Source: Lactobacillus sp.
GTDB taxonomy: Bacteria; Pseudomonadota; Alphaproteobacteria; RF32; CAG-239
DNA: 5,629 bases
Direction of reading: 5' to 3'
NCBI GenBank assembly: GCA_031263385.1
Contig: JAISFX010000129.1
Location: forward strand, 1 to 5,629
Shown here piece by piece: positions 1-5,352 of this stretch (position 1 is the first letter of the stretch; every line of letters starts with the position of its first letter). Both the position numbers and the translations under genes were made by a program. The notes beneath the pieces are model-generated. The model was not told the DNA's origin and searched no databases. It saw nothing but the letters and a program-made list of their open reading frames with translations.

Positions 1-901
1 ATATGGTAAAAAAGATAATGTTCACATTATCGACTTACAGCAAACTTACCCATTGTTTTACACAGCATTAAACGCAGCTAAAGAGATTGCGGCTAGTGGT
101 GGTAAAGTTTTGTTTGTTGGCACAAAAAGACAAGCTCAAGATTTAGTTAAAGAAAACGCTGAAAGATGTGGTCAGTACTACGTTAACTATCGTTGGTTGG
201 GTGGCATGATGACTAACTGGAAAACAGTTTACAAGTCAATCACTCGCCTTAACAAATTAAACACAATGTTTGAGACTAACGAGATTGGTGGTTACACTAA
301 GAAAGAGCTTTTACAGCTTAAAAAAGAACAAGACAAACTTTCTCGCGAACTTAGCGGTATTGCTAACATGGGCGGTCAGCCTGACCTGCTTTTCGTAGTT
401 GATACTACTAAAGAAATGCTTGCTATTAAAGAAGCCAAAAAGCTTGGTATTCCTGTAATCGGTATTGTTGATACCAATGCAGACCCTGAAGTTATTGACT
501 TCCCGGTTCCTGGTAATGATGACGCAATCCGCGCAATTCAATTCTACTGCGAGAGCCTTTCTGCCGCTGTTATCGACGGCATGAAAGCAGAAATCGCTGC
601 TCAAGGTCTTAAAGTAGAAGAAATGGTTGAGAAATCAGAATCAAAAACTAAGAAGATTGTTAAGAAAGCAGAAGATAAAGTAGAAGAAATCAAAGAAACT
701 GCTGTTGAAGCTAAAGAAGAAGCTGCTGAGCCTAAGGCTAAAAAAGCTGCTGCTCCTAAAGAAGAAAAAGCAGAGACAAAAACTACAGCTAAAAAAGCAG
801 CTGCTCCAAAGACTGCAGCTAAAGAAAAAGCAGAGACTAAAACAGCTGCAAAAGCACCTGCTAAGAAAACTGCTACTACAAAGAAAACAGCTGCAAAATA
901 A
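1..901 (+). CDS. rpsB: 30S ribosomal protein S2, 5'-truncated by window edge
   Basis: Ribosomal protein S2 of the small subunit, which with S1 helps position mRNA on the 30S particle. The frame is open from base 2 (YGKKDNVHIIDLQQTYPLF), so TTG at 53 is an internal Leu codon, not a start. By comparison with E. coli S2 about 31 N-terminal residues lie outside the window. Core S2 signatures are clear: KVLFVGTKRQA, NYRWLGGMMTNWKTV, ANMGGQPDLLFVVD, GIPVIGIVDTNADPE and PGNDDAIRAI. The core ends near window residue 205. After it come about 95 residues rich in Lys, Ala and Glu, making the protein (about 330 aa) much longer than E. coli S2 (241 aa). tsf follows 82 bp downstream, the usual partner. Identity is certain; only the role of the tail is unknown. 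Confidence 0.98.
   Translation, partial: YGKKDNVHIIDLQQTYPLFYTALNAAKEIAASGGKVLFVGTKRQAQDLVKENAERCGQYYVNYRWLGGMMTNWKTVYKSITRLNKLNTMFETNEIGGYTKKELLQLKKEQDKLSRELSGIANMGGQPDLLFVVDTTKEMLAIKEAKKLGIPVIGIVDTNADPEVIDFPVPGNDDAIRAIQFYCESLSAAVIDGMKAEIAAQGLKVEEMVEKSESKTKKIVKKAEDKVEEIKETAVEAKEEAAEPKAKKAAAPKEEKAETKTTAKKAAAPKTAAKEKAETKTAAKAPAKKTATTKKTAAK
737..844 (+). repeat. Imperfect tandem repeat in the rpsB C-terminal tail
   Basis: Two successive copies, 737-784 and 788-844, encode AKKAAAPK...EKAETKT units; the second copy carries an extra TAAK insert. Both keep the same reading frame, and synonymous differences (for example GCT versus GCA for Ala) show they are not a very recent duplication. The encoded tail resembles the low-complexity Lys/Ala/Pro tails of histone H1-like bacterial proteins. 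It is probably disordered and highly basic to mixed-charge. Any RNA- or DNA-binding role is inference. Confidence 0.75.
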
Positions 902-934
902 TTTGTTTTGCTGCTTAAATATTAGTTGAAATTA

Positions 935-961
935 GTGGCGATGTATTTATAGCATCGCCAC
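935..961 (+). promoter_or_regulatory. rpsB-tsf intergenic hairpin (attenuator or processing site)
   Basis: A perfect 9-bp inverted repeat, GTGGCGATG (935-943) and CATCGCCAC (953-961), encloses a 9-nt loop. It is not followed by a T-run, so it is unlikely to be a full intrinsic terminator. It sits between the rpsB stop and the tsf ribosome binding site. A partial-termination or RNA-processing role that adjusts S2 to EF-Ts output is inferred. Confidence 0.6.
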
Positions 962-970
962 ATTCAAATT

Positions 971-978
971 AAAGGGGA
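971..978 (+). promoter_or_regulatory. Ribosome binding site of tsf
   Basis: AAAGGGGA lies 5 nt before the ATG at 984, a good purine-rich Shine-Dalgarno. It is the only clear one in the window; the minus-strand genes have weak or no such sites. It fixes the tsf start. Confidence 0.75.
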
Positions 979-983
979 TAGAA

Positions 984-1910
984 ATGACAGAGATTACTGC
1001 CGCTATGGTAAAAGAATTAAGAGAAATGACTTCAGCTGGTATGCTTGATTGCAAAAAAGCATTAACAGAATGCAACTGCAATATGGAAGACGCTGTTGAC
1101 TGGCTTCGTAAGAAAGGCCTTTCATCTGCGGCTAAAAAAGCAAGTCGTATCGCTGCTGAAGGTTTGGTTGCCGTGTCTGTAGATGGTAACAAAGGAGCCG
1201 TTGTTGAGATTAACTCAGAGACAGACTTCGTTGCCAAAAATGATATCTTCCAAGAATATGTTGCAGACGCTGCCGTAGTTGCTCTTAATGCTGCCGGCGA
1301 TGTAGAAGGCATGAAGTCTTTTCAGTGCCCTAAAGTAGGAAAAGGATTTGGCGAGCGCTTAACAGATATCATAGCTAAAATCGGCGAGAACATGAGCATT
1401 CGTCGTGCGAAAATGCTTGAAGTTTCTAACGGTGTAATTTGTGCTTATGTTCACAATCAGGCTGCTCCTAACCTTGGCAAAATCGGCGTTTTGGTTGCAT
1501 TAGAATCAACTGGTGACAAAACAAAATTGATGGAACTTGGCAAGCAAATCGCAATGCACATTGCTGCTTCTAACCCATTGTTTAGAACAGTTGCAGAAGT
1601 TGACAATGCTTCATTAGAGCGCGAAAAAGCAATCTTCTCTGAGCAGGCAAAAGCTTCTGGCAAGCCAGAAAACATCATCGAGAAGATGGTAGAAGGCCGC
1701 GTTAAAAAATACTATGACGAAGTTGTTCTTGAAGAGCAGGCTTTCGTTATGGATTCTGATAAAAAAGTTAAAGACGTTATTGCTCAAACAGCTAAAGACT
1801 TGGGCACAGAAATCGTTTTGAAAGATTTCGTAATGTTCAAACTTGGTGAAGGTCTTCAGAAAAGAGAAGAAGACTTCGCTGCAGAAGTTGCTGCTCAATT
1901 AAGCAAATAA
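984..1910 (+). CDS. tsf: Translation elongation factor Ts (EF-Ts)
   Basis: Guanine nucleotide exchange factor that releases GDP from EF-Tu in the cytoplasm. The 308-aa length is normal for the family. The N-terminal UBA-like domain (about 1-55) has the typical start ITAAMVKELREMTSAGMLDCKKAL and AVDWLRKKGL. The EF-Tu-contacting TDFVAKN motif is at 80-86 (within INSETDFVAKN), with the Asp and Phe that disturb the Mg/GDP site at 81-82. Further family landmarks are QIAMHIAASNP (188-198), SGKPENIIEKMVEGR (225-239) and the C-terminal FKLGEGLQKREEDFAAEVAAQ. This last stretch is of alphaproteobacterial type and is the best taxonomic pointer here. The ATG start is supported by a Shine-Dalgarno and by alignment to the family N-terminus. 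It is co-transcribed with rpsB and followed by a strong terminator. Confidence 0.98.
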   Translation: MTEITAAMVKELREMTSAGMLDCKKALTECNCNMEDAVDWLRKKGLSSAAKKASRIAAEGLVAVSVDGNKGAVVEINSETDFVAKNDIFQEYVADAAVVALNAAGDVEGMKSFQCPKVGKGFGERLTDIIAKIGENMSIRRAKMLEVSNGVICAYVHNQAAPNLGKIGVLVALESTGDKTKLMELGKQIAMHIAASNPLFRTVAEVDNASLEREKAIFSEQAKASGKPENIIEKMVEGRVKKYYDEVVLEEQAFVMDSDKKVKDVIAQTAKDLGTEIVLKDFVMFKLGEGLQKREEDFAAEVAAQLSK

Positions 1911-1923
1911 TCTGAGTACTAAA

Positions 1924-1962
1924 AACAAAAAAGGAGGAACCAAACGGTCCTCCTTTTTTGTT
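1924..1962. terminator. Bidirectional intrinsic terminator between convergent tsf and the 323-aa gene
   Basis: The stem is AAAAAAGGAGGA plus a bulged A plus CC (1927-1941), an AAAC loop (1942-1945), then GG-TCCTCC-TTTTTT (1946-1959). C1926-G1960 and flanking A-T pairs can extend it. The GC stem followed by six T works for tsf; the six A on the left become the T-run for the minus-strand gene ending at 1977. It starts 14 nt after the tsf stop. Confidence 0.92.
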
Positions 1963-1976
1963 GCAATTAGCAATTC

Positions 1977-2948
1977 TTATCCCATCAATTTTTTCTTTTT
2001 CTTGTCAATCGCAGCTTGTATTTCTTTTGCCGCGGCAAACTGCTTAGTTTGTAAAGCATGATCAAGCATTACATTCAGATCTTCGAGGCTTAGATCGTTG
2101 GTATCATATTCAACCTCCACAAGCTTTGTCAGCTTAAGCTCATCCTCAACCTCATGCCCTTTTTCTTTCAGCAGAGCCTCAATCCCTATTATGCAAGCTG
2201 ACCACATCATTATGTGCTCATAACGATTATCAATCGTCTCGTCCATCTCAATATTTACTCTCAGCAAAGGGAAGCTTGTATCTTCTAAAGAGCCTTCAAT
2301 AATACTGAACACTAATCCTGAGACGACATGAGCGGTTTCCAGCTGTGATACATTGAACTCAAGCCATGTTCTCTTATCAATGAAATCTTTTCTTGCTCTT
2401 GAGTATGTAACCGACAACCACTTCCGAAACTTAAGCTCTTCTTTTAGAGCATTAATAACCTTTTCGTCCTCAGTTTGGTTCATCATCTCAAGCAAATCAT
2501 CAATAGACTTAGATCTATACGGATATTTCTCCGTAATATTTTTTATAAAGTCTTTACTGATTTCATCATAAATAGAATACTTGCTCATCCGTTCGATACA
2601 GTCTTGTACAGACTCATAGCTTGGGTTAGCGACAATCCCAAATAGGTCCTTAATTCCGTTTTCTTTTACCAAACAAGCATAAGGCAGTGCGCTAATAGTC
2701 CGAGCAGCATCCTTATTAATGTCAATCCAGAAGTCTGCTTCTTGTTTAAGGGATATCCCTTCTGGCAAAAGCACTTCAAAATCAGATGGCACGATTTTTT
2801 CCAAAGGGCCGTCGCTGATGTAAAAAATTATCGCTATATTAGCAGATAATTCCAACACGTCCTCCAAGCTCTCAAGAGTGAAAGACAATATATTCTCTCT
2901 TGAGAATATTTCCTTTAATTTTTGATATTCAATTTTTTCCATAAGCAT
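1977..2948 (-). CDS. Uncharacterised 323-aa protein, largest of four paralogs, with UVR-like C-terminal hairpin
   Basis: I do not recognise the family. No signal peptide or membrane segment is visible, so it is probably cytoplasmic. The N-terminus (EYQKLKEIF, residues 7-15) and the LKQEADFW motif (67-74) match the pattern in the three smaller genes upstream, suggesting paralogy. The remaining 200 or so residues are unique in this window and largely helical in character, with charged stretches such as IDDLLEMMNQTEDEKV (149-164). The C-terminal segment (about 287-321: LEDLNVMLDHALQ...FAAAKEIQAAIDKKKKKL) resembles the UvrB/UvrC-type UVR helical hairpin. That motif also occurs in non-repair proteins and here may mediate protein contacts. 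The start is either ATG 2948 or ATG 2942; neither has a Shine-Dalgarno. It forms its own unit: a shared upstream element at 2990-3023 and the terminator at 1924-1962, 14 nt past the stop. Confidence 0.85.
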   Translation of the reverse strand: MLMEKIEYQKLKEIFSRENILSFTLESLEDVLELSANIAIIFYISDGPLEKIVPSDFEVLLPEGISLKQEADFWIDINKDAARTISALPYACLVKENGIKDLFGIVANPSYESVQDCIERMSKYSIYDEISKDFIKNITEKYPYRSKSIDDLLEMMNQTEDEKVINALKEELKFRKWLSVTYSRARKDFIDKRTWLEFNVSQLETAHVVSGLVFSIIEGSLEDTSFPLLRVNIEMDETIDNRYEHIMMWSACIIGIEALLKEKGHEVEDELKLTKLVEVEYDTNDLSLEDLNVMLDHALQTKQFAAAKEIQAAIDKKKKKLMG

Positions 2949-2989
2949 TAATATATTAATTAAATCACAGAATAGTTATTTTATAAACC

Positions 2990-3023
2990 AAACTCATATC
3001 ATAAACATCTCAAAGAGTCCAGA
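2990..3023 (-). promoter_or_regulatory. Shared two-box upstream element, copy 1 (before the 323-aa gene)
   Basis: Read on the minus strand: TCTGGACTCTT (3023-3013), an 11-nt spacer, then TGATATGAGTTT (3001-2990). The same two boxes with the same 11-nt spacing occur upstream of the three-gene unit at 4542-4575. TGATAT is a plausible -10 hexamer, but no good TTGACA lies at the right distance. It could be a promoter, possibly for an alternative sigma factor, or a regulator site. The start codon is 41 nt downstream. A CTC-AAA-GAG inverted repeat lies in the spacer and box edge (3009-3017). Confidence 0.6.
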
Positions 3024-3032
3024 ACTTGGCAC

Positions 3033-3070
3033 AAAAAAACGGAGAACCAAACTGTGGTCTCCGTTTTTTA
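3033..3070 (-). terminator. Intrinsic terminator of the three-gene unit
   Basis: CGGAGA plus a bulged A plus CC (3040-3048), loop AAACTGT, then GG-TCTCCG (3056-3063), flanked by seven A (3033-3039) and six T (3064-3069). On the minus strand the A-run gives the T-tract. The stem core, the bulged A and the AAAC at the start of the loop match the terminator at 1924-1962. It separates the three-gene unit from the promoter-like element of the next gene, so the two are distinct transcription units. Confidence 0.9.
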
Positions 3071-3088
3071 TCGTTGAAATCATCCATA

Positions 3089-3164
3089 TTAATTAGCATT
3101 TTTTCTAAAAGCTATTAAGGCGTTAAATGCCTCAATAACATATTCGGGGGTTTCTGTTTTTTTT
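3089..3164 (-). other. Out-of-frame continuation of the 151-aa gene after a poly-A slip site
   Basis: Reading -1 after Lys138 at the tract A-AAA-AAA gives TETPEYVIEAFNALIAF followed by RKNAN and TAA at 3091-3089. This is a plausible amphipathic helix with good codon composition, ending close to the terminator as in the other units. The in-frame tail is only 13 residues. Possible causes are a homopolymer sequencing error, a real one-base deletion, or transcriptional/ribosomal slippage. Confidence 0.55.
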
Positions 3165-3570
3165 CTAATGATACCAGAATATCCTCAAGAACCTGCAGAG
3201 GAGCATTCCTTGTAACCTTTAGCAGGTCATTGTAATTGCTAATGTTTCTAATCATAAATGTTGCTGGTATAGAAGATCCGGTTACGATAATGCCTTTATT
3301 CGTAAGAACTTCTTTCATCTCGTCTATTCGCTCTTCCCACAAATCAAATTCTCTTTGCAGGTCAACATCAGAAGGCACATCATCGACAACATTTTTATAT
3401 ATCTTGTCAAAACCTAGGTTTTTAATCTTGCCGTATAGAAGATTTTTTGCATATACAGCGTTTTGAAGAAAATATATAAACTTGTTTTCATCTTCAATTC
3501 CTTTAAGTGCCTCCATTGAGACATCAAGAATCATTTCCTTTAATTTAGTGTATGTGACCATATGGTTCAT
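3115..3570 (-). CDS. Uncharacterised 151-aa protein (paralog; third gene of unit), probable C-terminal frameshift
   Basis: Function unknown; a soluble, mostly helical protein with no signal peptide. It shares the N-terminal TYTKLKE (residues 6-12) and the LQREFDLW motif (71-78) with its neighbours. ATG 3570 gives the longest product. ATG 3561 (MVTYTKLK) puts the conserved Tyr at position 4, exactly as in the two upstream genes, and is the more likely start; neither has a Shine-Dalgarno. The gene follows its upstream neighbour after 12 nt. The in-frame end (QKPPNMLLRHLTP) looks unnatural. It begins right after an A8 tract (3164-3157 on the minus strand). A -1 shift there continues for 22 residues to a stop at 3089-3091, 19 nt before the terminator. 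The true product may thus be about 160 aa counted from 3570, or 157 from 3561. Confidence 0.75.
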   Translation of the reverse strand: MNHMVTYTKLKEMILDVSMEALKGIEDENKFIYFLQNAVYAKNLLYGKIKNLGFDKIYKNVVDDVPSDVDLQREFDLWEERIDEMKEVLTNKGIIVTGSSIPATFMIRNISNYNDLLKVTRNAPLQVLEDILVSLEKKQKPPNMLLRHLTP

Positions 3571-3582
3571 TTTTTTTAGGAT

Positions 3583-3981
3583 TCAACTCATTATCTCATC
3601 TTGATTGAAGTCGTATCCTTCGTCTCCGGAGGCATCACTGAGGCATTCGTGCATCACCGAGCACTCTTCGCACGTCTCCATTTTATAATCCACACAGAAG
3701 AGGCTCGCTTGAGCCTTAGGCATTACATCTTTAAAAAGCGGAAATACTTCTTCATACTTCGCTCTCCATATTTCAATTTCTGTTTCATAATTAATTTCTT
3801 CATCGAAATTAATTAGCACCAGATAACTGTCAATGGTAAGCCCGGCATGAAAAGCTCTCAAATACCCTGCAACGAAGCTCACTTCGTTGTACACACCTTC
3901 TAAAAAAGGTGCAGACATTCCTGCAAAGACCTCAATATCAGTCTCCAGAAAAGATTTTTTAATTTCACTGTATTTTTTCAT
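3583..3981 (-). CDS. Uncharacterised 132-aa protein (paralog; second gene of unit) with Cys-rich tail
   Basis: Function unknown. The N-terminus MKKYSEIKKSFLE carries the shared Y-x-(K/E)-(L/I)-(K/R) pattern with Tyr at position 4, and YETEIEIW (65-72) matches the Trp motif of two other paralogs. The C-terminal quarter is distinctive: Cys96, Cys104, Cys107, His111 and Cys113 give C-x7-C-x2-C-x3-H-x-C, which could bind a metal such as zinc. An acidic tail (DASGDEGYDFNQDE) follows. Start ATG 3981 lies inside the upstream gene, overlapping it by 17 nt, with AAAGAG immediately before it; this suggests coupled translation. The stop is 12 nt before the next gene's first ATG. No signal peptide, so the cysteines would sit in the reducing cytoplasm, which fits metal binding better than disulfides. 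Confidence 0.8.
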   Translation of the reverse strand: MKKYSEIKKSFLETDIEVFAGMSAPFLEGVYNEVSFVAGYLRAFHAGLTIDSYLVLINFDEEINYETEIEIWRAKYEEVFPLFKDVMPKAQASLFCVDYKMETCEECSVMHECLSDASGDEGYDFNQDEIMS

Positions 3982-4474
3982 CTCTTTTTAATTTGATTAT
4001 TTTATCTAATACCACAAGTGCCGTAGGCAGGCATATATCTCTAATCACATCTCTATTTTTTTCCAAGTTTTTAATACCCCTGTCCATGCAAAAGTCAGAA
4101 AATTTTTGCAGATGAGCAAGTTGAACCCCAACTGCAAGATTATTTCCTTTTAGAACTCCGGGGAACATCTTGGCGATATTAATAGACTGGAGGCCATCAA
4201 TTTCTGTGTTCATGAACTCGGCTATCTCTAAAGCCTTGTCGTGCCATTTAATACCTTCTTCATAAAAGCTCTGAATATGGTTATATTCATCGTCTTTAGT
4301 GAAGAATACAAGCTCCTCCGCGAGCTTATATTGACCTTTGGCTAAAAACAGGAAGTGATTAGACACTTTCTGCGTCTCGTTAATTTCAGTTCTCAGAGAA
4401 TCAATTGATGTCTCGTACAACGCTTTAACGCTCAAGTTAAGTAAAGCGACTCTTAATTCTTTGTATGTTCTCAT
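3965..4474 (-). CDS. Uncharacterised 169-aa helical protein (paralog; first gene of unit)
   Basis: Function unknown; no signal peptide and no strong membrane segment. The N-terminus MRTYKELRVALLNLSVKAL has the same Tyr-4 motif as the two following genes. The Trp motif is weaker: aligned YNHIQSFYEEGIKW (64-77) has the aromatic residue shifted. Composition suggests a long alpha-helical bundle (for example KWHDKALEIAEFM, about 76-88). Start ATG 4474 is the first in the frame and agrees with the paralogs; AAAGA a few bases upstream is a weak ribosome site. It is the first gene of a three-gene unit, with the shared two-box element 67 nt upstream, and its end overlaps the next gene by 17 nt. No fold can be assigned by eye; the paralog context is the main clue. 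Confidence 0.8.
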   Translation of the reverse strand: MRTYKELRVALLNLSVKALYETSIDSLRTEINETQKVSNHFLFLAKGQYKLAEELVFFTKDDEYNHIQSFYEEGIKWHDKALEIAEFMNTEIDGLQSINIAKMFPGVLKGNNLAVGVQLAHLQKFSDFCMDRGIKNLEKNRDVIRDICLPTALVVLDKIIKLKRDEKIQ

Positions 4475-4541
4475 ATCTTTATTTATTTGATAAATATTCT
4501 ATATATAATTCTCATGACCAAATAATAGGTTTCATTAACTA

Positions 4542-4575
4542 AAACCCATATCACATCTCTGCCCAAGAGTCTAGA
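4542..4575 (-). promoter_or_regulatory. Shared two-box upstream element, copy 2 (before the three-gene unit)
   Basis: Minus strand: TCTAGACTCTT (4575-4565), 11-nt spacer, TGATATGGGTTT (4553-4542). It matches copy 1 at 10 of 11 and 11 of 12 positions with identical spacing. The GTCTAGAC palindrome (4569-4576) overlaps box 1, and a CTCT/AGAG inverted repeat (4557-4569) spans the spacer. A CATCTC block is also common to both copies but shifted by 4 nt. It lies in the 119-bp gap between the secreted-protein gene and this unit. No clear intrinsic terminator is visible in that gap, so some read-through from the upstream operon is possible. Confidence 0.6.
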
Positions 4576-4593
4576 CAAAACTATGTTGAAAAT

Positions 4594-5352
4594 TTATTCG
4601 TTCACAAACAGCTTCATGGCTGCACCCTTAGAAATCTTCTGATATTTGGCATAAGCCTCAGCGGCCTTTTCTCTGATTATTTCTTTGCTTTGCCCCTCTG
4701 CCCAAGCACTCGCCGCTGCTTCGACCACATAGCCTTCCGGCGCCAGTTTGCCTGATGTATAAGCCATAGCCGTCGCTCCGGCCTTTTCTATAATTGGTTT
4801 AAAATATTGCTTGCTGTAACATGCAAAAATCGCGGCATCAACGCCACTTTTGCTGTTGCTGGGGGTGCTGTCTAAATCAAAATCCATAAGCCCATTATGC
4901 CCCACATACACCACAAAGTCAGCCCCGCCGCCAATATTAACGCTCTTTCCAGCAATGCTTATTTCTTGTTTTTTCTTACCTGCAGCAAAATCAACAAAGT
5001 CTGCCACAGCGTTTTTAATTTTTCTTCCCTGATAAGCATCTGCCACTAAAATAGCGCCGCTTTCTTTGTGCTTGAATACAATTCTTTGCAAAACATAAGC
5101 ATCTTCGGCCTCTGCCTCGCCCATATATTCCCAATTTTTAGATTTTTGTAAAAAGGTTTTAACACCATACATCGCTCCCCAATATAAGTTATTTTGGGGC
5201 TTATCGCCATTTCCAAGCTGTGGCGGAACGGGGTATATTCCCTGATAAATGTTATCGCATAAAGCCACCACGATATGAATGCTTTTTTCGGCTGCCAAAG
5301 CATTAAAAGAAAAAGAGCATATGAAAGAAATTATGGTTAAAAATCTAATCAT
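4594..5352 (-). CDS. Predicted exported 252-aa protein with caspase-like His/Cys arrangement
   Basis: Starts at ATG 5352, not at the longer in-frame ATG 5409. This start begins a classic signal peptide (MIR, hydrophobic core FLTIISFICSFSF, cleavage near ALA-A at residues 18-22) and overlaps the upstream stop as ATGA. The mature protein is thus likely periplasmic or secreted. The region IHIVVALCDNIYQGI and PPQLGNG...NNLYWGAMYGVKTF (about 26-67) resembles a widespread but, as far as I know, uncharacterised bacterial family. Two strands end in motifs like those of clan CD peptidases: ADFVVYVGHNG (His152) and DAAIFACYS (Cys178), 26 residues apart, as in the caspase/gingipain/CHAT His-Gly and Cys pair. 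Peptidase activity is inference only. The 4-nt overlap shows translational coupling to the methyltransferase gene; no Shine-Dalgarno is apparent. Confidence 0.88.
   Translation of the reverse strand: MIRFLTIISFICSFSFNALAAEKSIHIVVALCDNIYQGIYPVPPQLGNGDKPQNNLYWGAMYGVKTFLQKSKNWEYMGEAEAEDAYVLQRIVFKHKESGAILVADAYQGRKIKNAVADFVDFAAGKKKQEISIAGKSVNIGGGADFVVYVGHNGLMDFDLDSTPSNSKSGVDAAIFACYSKQYFKPIIEKAGATAMAYTSGKLAPEGYVVEAAASAWAEGQSKEIIREKAAEAYAKYQKISKGAAMKLFVNE

Noticed and set aside
705..929. Open frame of 74 codons, very rich in Leu, Lys and Gln, overlapping the rpsB tail
   Set aside because: It is the shifted reading of the repetitive Lys/Ala codons of rpsB, with no ribosome site or sensible composition.
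947..1312. 121-codon minus-strand open frame over the start of tsf
   Set aside because: Antisense shadow of the highly conserved tsf coding sequence; low-complexity Ser/Ala/Thr product.
2979..2986. TATAAA-like sequence before the 323-aa gene as a -10 box
   Set aside because: No matching -35 sequence at a suitable distance, and AT-rich matches are expected by chance here; the shared two-box element is the better promoter candidate.
3033..3070. Pair of similar hairpins considered as CRISPR or mobile-element ends
   Set aside because: Only two copies, both with poly-A/poly-T arms and located just after gene ends; they are intrinsic terminators. No transposase or spacer structure is present.
3601..3816. 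Plus-strand open frame opposite the 132-aa gene
   Set aside because: Shadow frame. The minus-strand gene there is supported by paralog motifs, gene overlap and a shared operon.
5046..5303. 85-codon minus-strand open frame inside the exported-protein gene
   Set aside because: Out-of-frame shadow of the gene at 4594-5352; no independent support.
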